Shown: positions 1-6,558 of the stretch, piece by piece
Layout of the letters: each line of letters starts with the position of its first letter
Position numbering within the stretch: the stretch's first letter is position 1
Source of the DNA: Candidatus Brocadia sp.
GTDB lineage: Bacteria; Planctomycetota; Brocadiia; Brocadiales; Brocadiaceae
Direction of reading: 5' to 3'
DNA: 49,366 nt
NCBI GenBank assembly: GCA_013360945.1
Contig: JABWAQ010000012.1
Span: 1-49,366, forward strand
Notes under the pieces: model-generated
What the model was told of the DNA's origin: nothing
The model's input: the letters and a program-made list of their open reading frames with translations, nothing else
Database searches by the model: none
Made by a program: the position numbers and the translations under genes

Positions 1-30
1 TTGGTGGACGATGCCCACCCTACTCCATAT

Positions 31-48
31 GGCAAGGCACGCCTTGCC
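31..48. repeat. Perfect 8-bp palindrome GGCAAGGC-AC-GCCTTGCC
   Basis: Two 8-base arms separated by AC, in DNA without a credible gene. It has the look of the short palindromic elements found elsewhere in this window. A GC-rich copy of the CCTTGC/AAGG type follows at about 108-152 (CCCCCTTGCTAAGGCGGGG and the CAGGGGTGG flank). No second copy of this exact palindrome was noticed. Confidence 0.55.
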
Positions 49-351
49 GCTACAATTTTATACGATATACCCAGTTATGCCGTTCGTTCATTTTTTTTAC
101 AAAAAATTGGGAATACACCCCCTTGCTAAGGCGGGGACACAGGGGTGGTCAATTGGTTACGGCAAACCGGCTAGGTATCGTCAGTCTCAAGAGGTTCTGA
201 TCCATAGGTTCGGCAAATTCTAAAAGGGTTTCTGATATTTTTCGCGTAGGAATGTTTTTCATAATGTCGTAGTATTTCTATTCATTGTACCTGTGTTAGA
301 AATAGCGTGCTGCACGAATATTGCCGGACGGGTAACCACTATAACCTAAAT

Positions 352-381
352 CCTGCAAACAAGGCTTTGCCTTGTTGCAGG
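352..381. repeat. Hairpin CCTGCAAACAAGGC-TTT-GCCTTGTTGCAGG
   Basis: A 13-bp stem with one bulged A and a TTT loop in non-coding DNA before the transposase remnant. There is no T-run after it, so it looks more like a dispersed palindromic repeat than a terminator. Confidence 0.5.
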
Positions 382-463
382 AATAGGCTGGAAATGGTAG
401 AATCTTCAAGGGTCTCAAGGTATTTTAAGGATAAAAACACCTAAAAGGAGGTTCACCTTTTCA

Positions 464-931
464 ATGAAGAGTATAGCACACAAAATAACAAGAAAACAAC
501 CAAAAGTCACTACGGAGATGAATGGGAAGAGACTCACAGTCCATGCAAGGCTATTACCGGTACTGCCATTTATGGGGAAGTTGTTGTTCAGGGCAAGAAT
601 ATATGAAACAGTGCATAAGGAGCGATGAGCAAATGCACAGTATGAGTTTACAGACATAGTACAAATGGTAGTAATCGGGCTGATAGCAGGAGCAATCAAT
701 GGTACAGGTAGTGAAGGTGTGGGCAGACGATGTACTGAGGAAGATGGCTGGATGAGAAGCGGTTCCTGTCGATACCTGCTAAGACCCACAATAAATGAAC
801 CTGAAATTCTCACTTTAAATGACTTTTTTAATGATGGGGTAAAGTTTGTAACTATTGCTACAGTGCGGGATAATAGTTACAACACAAAAAAATTTTCAGA
901 TTCAAATAATATGAGACTCTGTGCCAAATAA
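464..931 (+). pseudogene. Decayed IS transposase (IS1380/DDE-like), N-terminal part
   Basis: Starting at ATG 464, after an AGGAGG-like site, the frame reads MKSIAHKITRKQPKVTTE and runs on to a TGA just before ANAQYEFTDIVQMVVIGLIAGA. It then frameshifts near 700, where another frame reads MVQVVKVWADDVLRKMAG, a stop, then EAVPVDT. This order (basic N-terminus, hydrophobic helix, VKVWADDVL.KMAGW..VPVDT) resembles N-termini of DDE transposases of the IS1380/IS4 type; the family is from memory and uncertain. The remainder to 931 is a short deletion-derived tail (VKFVTIATVRDNSYN). At least two stops and one frameshift make it non-functional. It ends on a 33-bp sequence repeated elsewhere in the window. 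Confidence 0.55.
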
Positions 932-933
932 AC
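901..933. repeat. 33-bp repeat, inverted copy at 21824-21856
   Basis: The segment TTCAAATAAT[A]TGAGACTC then TGTGCCAAATAAAC matches the reverse complement of 21824-21856 at 32 of 33 positions, differing only at the bracketed base. It lies at the end of the transposase remnant, so it is probably a terminal inverted repeat or end fragment of that insertion sequence. Confidence 0.75.
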
Positions 934-940
934 TGAGGCG

Positions 941-1077
941 TAGCAGGTGCTCGCTGGGTTTGGCGAAAGCGCCATGGTGCAATCCCGGAAGCCGTTCAGC
1001 TGTAACGAATGTGGGAATGGTAAGGGATTTATTTGGAAGACAAGGCATGGGAGGGAAAGCAGGCAAGTAGCCGATGT
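941..1077 (+). ncRNA. Possible cobalamin-riboswitch-like element, orphan
   Basis: The strand carries, in order, AGCAGGTGCTCGC (about 942-954), GGTGCAATCC (976-985), CAGCTGTAAC (997-1006) and a purine-rich end with GGCAAGTAGCCGATG (about 1062-1076). The first three recall the start, the GGTG..AATCC segment and the C(A/G)RCTGTAA segment of AdoCbl riboswitches. The usual 3' B12 box (AGCCAGGAGACCTGCC-like) is not convincing, so P1 may be missing. No gene follows on the same strand: cutA is convergent. It could be a decayed or displaced riboswitch, or a chance resemblance. Confidence 0.33.
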
Positions 1078-1079
1078 GT

Positions 1080-1406
1080 TTACTCAAGGGTTTCAGTTTC
1101 TTTCATTACCCAATCCAGGTAACTCTTCGAACCCTGCGTGATTGGTATAGCAATAATCTCAGGCACTTCATAACTATGTAATTCTTTGACACGTTTTTCC
1201 ACGACGTTGAACAGGTCTTCTCTCGTCTTACATATCATTAACCCCTCGCGTTCGATATTCAATTTACCTTGCCACTTGAAAATAGATTCCACCGACGGAA
1301 CAATATTACAACATGCAATCTGACCCTCTTCCACCAGGGTTTGACCAATCTTTCTCGCCTCCTCAAGCGAACTTGCAGTCATAAAAATTATAATCGTTTT
1401 AGACAT
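1080..1406 (-). CDS. cutA: CutA divalent-ion tolerance protein
   Basis: 108 residues, the normal size for CutA1, a small trimeric PII-like protein linked to divalent metal tolerance, whose biochemical role is still debated. The family signature is clear: an N-terminal beta strand followed by SLEEARKIGQTLVEEGQIACCNIVP, then SIFKWQGKLNIE, and the C-terminal YEVPEIIAIPI and YLDWV. It is last in a tight minus-strand series (TPR lipoprotein, two small membrane proteins, cutA), starting 9 bp after the upstream stop, so it is probably co-transcribed with them. Cytoplasmic; no signal peptide. Confident on family, less so on physiological role. Confidence 0.95.
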   Translation of the reverse strand: MSKTIIIFMTASSLEEARKIGQTLVEEGQIACCNIVPSVESIFKWQGKLNIEREGLMICKTREDLFNVVEKRVKELHSYEVPEIIAIPITQGSKSYLDWVMKETETLE

Positions 1407-1415
1407 GGTATAGTA

Positions 1416-1826
1416 TTACCCGCTACGCCCTTTTTCAATTGTCTGCTTATCGCACATGCCACCGCGCTTTTTTAAAAGAGATTCTATTTCCTTGCTACCC
1501 TCTTCATCCCTTGTTACATATACAAGAGTGCAGCGACATCCTTTAGGGCTTTTGCAATCCGAATGGGGAGGTTTTATGCTGTGGAGCATCTTATGATTGG
1601 GAAGCATATGCCTTCCATCCAATGCCATACATACATCACAGGTGTCATCATCTTTAGCAGCAGAATAGAAGACATAGGCAATTTCTTTCAGGTGTGTAGT
1701 AACTACATCTGTTTTATTACCTTTCTGTCTCCGGGGTGTGTTCTCCGGTGTCTTGCTTTTTAAACTGTTTCTCAAGAGATAGTAAATGATGTAGGCGGCT
1801 ATCAAAAATACAAGAAAACGCGTCAT
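1416..1826 (-). CDS. Membrane-anchored protein with MuF-like Cys/His motif
   Basis: 136 residues. Residues 3-20 form one hydrophobic helix (FLVFLIAAYIIYYLL), followed by a basic linker and a small Cys-rich domain. That domain reads DTCDVCMALDGR, then PPHSDCKSPKGCRCTLVYV. The pattern CxxC-x-ALDG ... PPxHxxC..CRCTL.. closely recalls the C-terminal motif of phage Mu F/SPP1 gp7-type minor head proteins (C..C..LDG ... P..H..CRC.L.). No phage gene is near, and the protein is anchored and far too short for a head protein, so function is unknown; a metal- or disulfide-stabilised fold is likely. It sits 3 bp from the next upstream gene and 9 bp from cutA, implying an operon. Confidence 0.8.
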   Translation of the reverse strand: MTRFLVFLIAAYIIYYLLRNSLKSKTPENTPRRQKGNKTDVVTTHLKEIAYVFYSAAKDDDTCDVCMALDGRHMLPNHKMLHSIKPPHSDCKSPKGCRCTLVYVTRDEEGSKEIESLLKKRGGMCDKQTIEKGRSG

Positions 1827-1829
1827 TAA

Positions 1830-2060
1830 TTACACGGTGCCTTTAGGCTTCCTCAGCATAAACAAAAATAATCCCCCCAGGATCAGTACCGTTTGTGTTA
1901 ATATAATGCTCTTGATCCATATCGCAAAGCATTTCCATAACAATTCCGAACCGTGTACATGTTCGATTGCTTGGGAAACACGCCTTAAGGCATAGAGAGC
2001 AATTAATGAGACAAGCACCGCCATAACCGTTATGATGAATGGCTTGAGTTTTTGCTTCAT
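1830..2060 (-). CDS. Small membrane protein, two predicted TM helices
   Basis: 76 residues with hydrophobic segments at about 8-25 (FIITVMAVLVSLIALYAL) and 48-68 (SIILTQTVLILGGLFLFML), joined by a loop with several charged residues and ending in a basic tail (RKPKGT). I do not recognise a family. The gene is tightly packed between the TPR lipoprotein (40 bp upstream) and the MuF-motif membrane protein (3 bp downstream), so it probably works with or is co-expressed with them at the cytoplasmic membrane. Confidence 0.7.
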   Translation of the reverse strand: MKQKLKPFIITVMAVLVSLIALYALRRVSQAIEHVHGSELLWKCFAIWIKSIILTQTVLILGGLFLFMLRKPKGTV

Positions 2061-2100
2061 GGTTATTATCTTTCCAATTTCACTTTATCCAATGTAACAA

Positions 2101-3378
2101 TTATCGTGTAACAATTACCTGTTCAGCTTCTTCTTGTTTATTCACTGTTTCTAACTTATTTTTTTCCGGCTCATTTGAATTTGCATCTATAACCTTTTTA
2201 TATTCTGCAACCGCTTCATCTATCATCCCCTTCACTTCATAAACATATGCTAAATTATAACGGGCTTCTCTGTTCGCAGGATCGGTATTCACGGCCTTCT
2301 TTAATTCATTTAGAGCGTCTTCTATCATGTTTTTGTTTGCATACGCCAATCCTAAATTAAAATGGGCTCTTGTTGAAGCAGGATTTAATTCCAACAATTT
2401 TTTCCACGTAGAAATCGCTTCATCATAGAAACCCTCTTGTAAATAAACGTCGCCAAGCTTATCGTATACCTCCGAGAAATTTGGATTAGATGCGATTGTC
2501 TTATTGTACATAACAGCAGCTTTATCAAATAAACCCTTCTCAGCATAAGCCCTGCCAAGTTCATACATGGCGCGAGCGTTGTTTGGATTGGTCTTTAGAA
2601 GATTCTCGTATTCCAGAATTGCTTCATCACAAAGCCCTTTCCCCAGATATGCCTCGCCAAGATTCAATTGTACGAGGACATTTGAAGGGTCTCGGGTAAG
2701 TATTTCTTTATACAGACGTATGGCCTCGTCCAGCATTCCCTTCATGGCGTACGTATGGCCCAAATAGCAAGAAGCCATCATGTCATTGGGGTCTTCATCC
2801 AAGACCTTTTTGAATGACGCTATCGCTTCATCTAAAAATCCCCTTGTATATTGATTGTATCCCGTAATGCTTCCCGGGGCTATCCCCTTGTTAACAACTT
2901 GATATGCCCTGGTTTTTTCATACACCCCTTTTTCTTGAATGGCCAGGTCTAAATTCTTCTTTGCCTCCAGGTCTTTAGGATTTATTTTCAGCGCCAGATT
3001 ATGCTCTGCAATGGCCTCATCAAACATGTTTTTATTTCTATACGCAAACCCCAGATTATCATGCGCTTTAGAATAATCAGGATTACTCTTGATTGCGGAT
3101 TTAAATTCAGCTATTGCATCATCAAACAACTTTTGTCTGCAATAAGCCACACCCAGGTTATTGTGTGCTTCTGCAAAATCAGGTTTAACTAAAATTGCCC
3201 GCTTAAATTGTATAATTGCTTCATCGATCATATCTTTATTTACATATTTTGCGCCGAGATTATTAAACTGCATTGCCAACTGGTATTTGTCGGCTTCGCT
3301 AGTGTTATGTTTTTTATTCGTAGAAGCACAGCCAAGAAAGCTCAGGATGAGACAGATACCTATAAGCGTTTTTTTCAT
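2101..3378 (-). CDS. TPR-repeat lipoprotein
   Basis: About 425 residues. The second methionine (3378) is preferred over 3384 because AAGGA lies 8 nt before it. The N-terminus MKKTLIGICLILSFLGCAS is a lipoprotein signal with Cys in an SFLGC lipobox, so it is probably lipid-anchored facing the periplasm. The mature part is made of about ten TPR units of 34 residues (for example DEAIIQFKRAILVKPDFAEAHNNLGVAY), each with the DEAI / NP / A.YNLG pattern. TPR arrays are protein-binding scaffolds; the partner is not evident. A linker around residues 155-175 (EKTRAYQVVNKGIAPGSIT) separates two blocks of repeats. First gene of the minus-strand operon ending in cutA. Confidence 0.9.
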   Translation of the reverse strand: MKKTLIGICLILSFLGCASTNKKHNTSEADKYQLAMQFNNLGAKYVNKDMIDEAIIQFKRAILVKPDFAEAHNNLGVAYCRQKLFDDAIAEFKSAIKSNPDYSKAHDNLGFAYRNKNMFDEAIAEHNLALKINPKDLEAKKNLDLAIQEKGVYEKTRAYQVVNKGIAPGSITGYNQYTRGFLDEAIASFKKVLDEDPNDMMASCYLGHTYAMKGMLDEAIRLYKEILTRDPSNVLVQLNLGEAYLGKGLCDEAILEYENLLKTNPNNARAMYELGRAYAEKGLFDKAAVMYNKTIASNPNFSEVYDKLGDVYLQEGFYDEAISTWKKLLELNPASTRAHFNLGLAYANKNMIEDALNELKKAVNTDPANREARYNLAYVYEVKGMIDEAVAEYKKVIDANSNEPEKNKLETVNKQEEAEQVIVTR

Positions 3379-3548
3379 CTGCATATTCCTTTTACCGATG
3401 AATCGTGATAAATGTATCGGCCACTAAGTCCTTGTCATAAATGTATATTGAATCAATATTAAAGTCAATAATAAAAAACATCTGACCTATGAAAATTTTA
3501 CCGCTTTTTAAAGAGAATGCAATCAAAACATGGATATTTTTGTTACAA

Positions 3549-4103
3549 TTATACAATAATGTTAAAGAGGAGACTGCCACGCGGAAGAAACTTGCAACCT
3601 ATTTCAGACATTCCCAACATCTCTTTTACCCGTATTACTTCGACAAAAATCTTGTTCCCAAGGTGATCATAATCTGGAGAAATGGTCAGCATACCGGCCT
3701 CTTTTTCTTTTTCAGGGAAACCGACCAGGATATTCCCTACGGCTATTTTTTTCTTCGTTTTCAAACGTAATCCACCTTTTGAAATATCAACAACTGTCCC
3801 TTGGAAAGCCGGCTTTTTTAGCTCATTTATTTTTTTGAATTTGCACGTGAAGATATCGTATGATCGCTCTTGCCTCGGCGGACATGACAATTTGTCAGTA
3901 TTTTTGCCCAATTCTTTTTTTGATTTTACAACGGTTTCCTTGCGTTTTGCAATCAAGTCATCAATGCAACTCCGCGTCTCATGAAGTTCATTCAGTGATA
4001 GATCCTCTAATATTTTCATTACCTTTTTTTTTGAAGACATACTCAGGAGTTTCTTGTCCATCTCCCTGTTTAGTTCAAGGCGGAGGTCGTTCGTCACTTT
4101 CAC
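3549..4103 (-). CDS. PilZ-domain protein (c-di-GMP binding candidate)
   Basis: 184 residues. The first half (about 1-75) is charged and probably helical (MKVTNDLRLELNREMDKKLL...DLIAKRKETVVKSKKEL). The second half fits a PilZ beta-barrel: PRQERSYDIF, then GTVVDISKGGLRLKTKKKI, then IFVEVIRVKEM and IGCKFL. The D-x-S-x-G-G motif is intact. The arginine motif reads RQER (RxxR) instead of the usual RxxxR, so c-di-GMP binding is likely but not certain. No membrane segment. Stand-alone minus-strand gene upstream of the TPR operon and separated from it by about 165 bp. Confidence 0.85.
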   Translation of the reverse strand: MKVTNDLRLELNREMDKKLLSMSSKKKVMKILEDLSLNELHETRSCIDDLIAKRKETVVKSKKELGKNTDKLSCPPRQERSYDIFTCKFKKINELKKPAFQGTVVDISKGGLRLKTKKKIAVGNILVGFPEKEKEAGMLTISPDYDHLGNKIFVEVIRVKEMLGMSEIGCKFLPRGSLLFNIIV

Positions 4104-4198
4104 GTATTTCTGTATACATGCTCACTGCAGTTTTAACCACAATATTATACAGCAAAATTTAAAAAACAACTCTTTTTGCTGCTGCTATTGTATTACGG

Positions 4199-4228
4199 TA
4201 TAAAAACTTCTTTTTTTAGGAGGTTTTT
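4199..4228 (-). terminator. Weak AT-rich hairpin, possible plsC terminator
   Basis: TAAAAACTTCT and AGGAGGTTTTTA can pair imperfectly around a T-rich loop just downstream of the minus-strand plsC stop. Read on the minus strand it ends in GTTTTTA. The 18-bp string TATAAAAACTTCTTTTTT at its left side recurs at 49271-49288 after the last megasynthase gene. Confidence 0.3.
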
Positions 4229-4248
4229 ACCTCTCTATATCGTTCGAG

Positions 4249-4983
4249 TCAGGTATTGAGTAATTCCGATACTTCTTTTTGCAACTGGTTTGTGACTTGA
4301 ATAGTGTATTCCCGATCTGTCCTCGAACTGTCAAAAGACAAGGGTTTCCCAAAGTTTATCCTAACATGTCTCTTTTCAGGGTGGGATAGCCATCCACGTT
4401 TTGGCATAAATTGGTTACTGCCACAAATAGCCATTGGCACGACCCTTCTTCCCGATTTTAAAATAATCAATGAAATACCCCTTTTGAATGTGCCTAGTCT
4501 ACCATCCTCACTTCTCGTCCCCTCGGGAAATACTACAAGAGATTTTTTCACTGTTAGCTTGTTAATGGCAGTTAAAAGGGTTGCATAAGCCTTCCGGTCG
4601 TCCGTCCTTTGAATGGGGATGTGCCCGGATGCGGTCATGTATGCCCCAAGAATTGGGACATTGAAGACCGTATCCTTTGAGATAAAGCTAAAGTTTATGG
4701 GGATAAAGGCAAGAGAGAGTTTAATGTCCATCATACTTTGATGGTTTGAGATAAAAATAACAGGCTCATTCCTGGGTATATTCTCCAAACCGTGAATTTC
4801 TACCTGCATACCCAGGATTTTAAATGCAATACGGCTAAAGAACCTCTCTATTGTATTAAATACATTTTCCTTTTCTTTTGTATCTATACTTAAGACGACA
4901 GCCGTTAGTATAGAAAGCATCCATAGTGAGACGAATAACGTCCATGAATATACGGTAAACAGTATTCGGTACAATTTGCGCAT
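4249..4983 (-). CDS. plsC: 1-acyl-sn-glycerol-3-phosphate acyltransferase (PlsC-like)
   Basis: Transfers an acyl chain to lysophosphatidate to give phosphatidate at the inner membrane. The catalytic HX4D motif is NHQSMMD, followed by block II (SKDTVFNVPILGAYMTASGHIPIQR) and the FPEGTRS block. An N-terminal hydrophobic helix (YRILFTVYSWTLFVSLWMLSILTAVVL) anchors it. The open frame extends to 5049, but the methionine at 4983 (MRKLYRILF) places the membrane helix near the N-terminus as in the family; the longer start adds 22 non-hydrophobic residues and cannot be excluded. Monocistronic by spacing. Confidence 0.9.
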   Translation of the reverse strand: MRKLYRILFTVYSWTLFVSLWMLSILTAVVLSIDTKEKENVFNTIERFFSRIAFKILGMQVEIHGLENIPRNEPVIFISNHQSMMDIKLSLAFIPINFSFISKDTVFNVPILGAYMTASGHIPIQRTDDRKAYATLLTAINKLTVKKSLVVFPEGTRSEDGRLGTFKRGISLIILKSGRRVVPMAICGSNQFMPKRGWLSHPEKRHVRINFGKPLSFDSSRTDREYTIQVTNQLQKEVSELLNT

Positions 4984-5049
4984 AAGGCCAGGCTTCGTTC
5001 CTCTAAAAACCCGATCCAAAGACACATGAACCTTCAGTTTGCACAGCAA

Positions 5050-5517
5050 ACTGGAAATTAAATACCTGCAAACTCATTTTTTGAAGTACAGGGTCGTATT
5101 TAGACTAGGTGTTACGCAATATTTTAGCTTCAAATTCATTTTTTTTCAATCATAGATTTATGAGAAAAGATTCTCTGTGCTGTCCGTCATGCGAATTACG
5201 GGTTCGGGTGTGGTGGTTGTTTGTGTTGAATTTTCCTTATCTTCTTTTTTTATGAGGGCTATCTTTCTGATTCTCAAAAATACCTCCCTGGTATTTTTTA
5301 CTAACCTTTTCTGCGCATTTTAAATTGAACGTTTTTATGGAAAGAGTGGAAAATGACAAATCCAGCCAAATCACAGTACCGACTCATCGTGGTTAACTGT
5401 ACTAATGACTCATAGATCAGAGGATATTGGTCAATCACAAAATTTTAGATAGACTTTTGAGGCCGAAACATTGTGTCTGGCTCCTTTTCTATAGTACAGG
5501 CATGAAAATAAAGGTGC
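5050..5517. other. Non-coding stretch, no gene seen
   Basis: About 470 bp between the divergently weighted plsC and SplB-like genes, both on the minus strand. It is AT-rich with T-runs and one GC-richer island (about 5185-5225). I see no credible gene, RNA or repeat. The right part holds the 3' flank of the radical SAM gene and the left part probably the plsC promoter. Confidence 0.5.
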
Positions 5518-6501
5518 CTATTCGGTGAAAATATTTTTGCAAGGGAATTCCTCTGTAAACAGGCGCTTCTGCCCCAAAGTCTTTTCAAAATGTCGACCCC
5601 AGTTCTCACCACACAGCGGTTCTTCGGTAATATCCGGATTTTTACAACCGCATACATAGGCATGAATCCCAAAATCCCCGGCCCGGCGTGAAATCTTCTC
5701 ATAAGCCTGCCTCCTATATTCCACGCCGAGTGCAATCACGCGGGATTGCTCCGCAAGCAGATTCATAGGCTTACTGTTTTGATAATGCCGCATAATCTCT
5801 GGCAGAAAAGGCGTGCCCCCCAACGCTTTCTGCAGATTCTTCTTTATCTGCGGTCTCAGGAACAGATAATTGATACCTGTGGAATTTACACCAAGTCCCT
5901 GAAGCGCCCGAAACAGGTCCGTAATATTCGGCTCTGTATCGGTTACGCCAGGGATCAACGGGTCTAGTTTTACTTCGGGCACAATACCTGTTGCGCGTAA
6001 TCTTTCTATATTCCGGATGCGTTCTTGCGGCGTTGCGGCATAGGGTTCTATTCTCTTTTGGATATCCCGGTTTAAGGTGGTAATGCCGATCTGAACATGC
6101 ACCATTTTTTTATATTGGCTAAACAACTGCAGGAATTTTACGGGGATTCGGCCCTTGGTAAGGAGATTTACACCGACACCATATTCAAGCAAAACTTCCA
6201 TTAACTCATACGTTACCCTGAGCACTTGCGGGATAGGCTGCAGGGCATCGCAGGTGGTGCTAAAAAATACGTAGGCAGGCAATTTTCTCCGGGAGGACAA
6301 TTCTTTTTTCAACTTTTCCGGCATATTCCCGTAAACAAATACCTTGCCGTCACCCGGATACATCGAATATCCTCTTGCGTAGCAATAGACGCACTGGTGA
6401 ACACATCCCAGGGTGGGATTAAGCGAGGCCACCTGACTGAGACATTTTAGAGCAGATATGGTAAGGACGCGTCCTTTACGTTCGATAAAGTCTATTTTCA
6501 T
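5518..6501 (-). CDS. Radical SAM protein, SplB-like (COG1533)
   Basis: 327 residues. The radical SAM cluster motif is GCVHQCVYCYA (C33, C37, C40), binding a [4Fe-4S] cluster that cleaves S-adenosylmethionine. The following segment (GYSMYPGDGKVFVYGNMPEKLKKEL), VFFSTTCDALQPIP, GVGVNLLTKGRIPVKFL, VQIGITTLNRDIQKRIEPYAATPQERI and LDPLIPGVTD are typical of the broad spore-photoproduct-lyase-like family of unknown substrate. C-terminal Cys residues (YVCGCKNPD, EEPLCGENW) may bind a second cluster or zinc. The organism shows no sign of sporulation, so true spore photoproduct lyase is unlikely. Single minus-strand gene. Confidence 0.85.
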   Translation of the reverse strand: MKIDFIERKGRVLTISALKCLSQVASLNPTLGCVHQCVYCYARGYSMYPGDGKVFVYGNMPEKLKKELSSRRKLPAYVFFSTTCDALQPIPQVLRVTYELMEVLLEYGVGVNLLTKGRIPVKFLQLFSQYKKMVHVQIGITTLNRDIQKRIEPYAATPQERIRNIERLRATGIVPEVKLDPLIPGVTDTEPNITDLFRALQGLGVNSTGINYLFLRPQIKKNLQKALGGTPFLPEIMRHYQNSKPMNLLAEQSRVIALGVEYRRQAYEKISRRAGDFGIHAYVCGCKNPDITEEPLCGENWGRHFEKTLGQKRLFTEEFPCKNIFTE

Positions 6502-6558
6502 AAGATTGATTTCGGGTTGCGGATTTCGGATTCCGCAATCCGAAATCGTATACGTCCA

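Noticed and set aside
11..223. Possible small gene at the left edge
   Set aside because: The frame is made largely of palindromic and GC-rich repeat sequence and has no Shine-Dalgarno site or protein-like pattern.
1416..1826. Prophage remnant based on the MuF-like motif
   Set aside because: No other phage gene is nearby, the protein is membrane-anchored and the operon is cellular in character.
5518..6501. Spore photoproduct lyase function
   Set aside because: The family match is to the broad SplB-like group; no sporulation genes or other support is seen.
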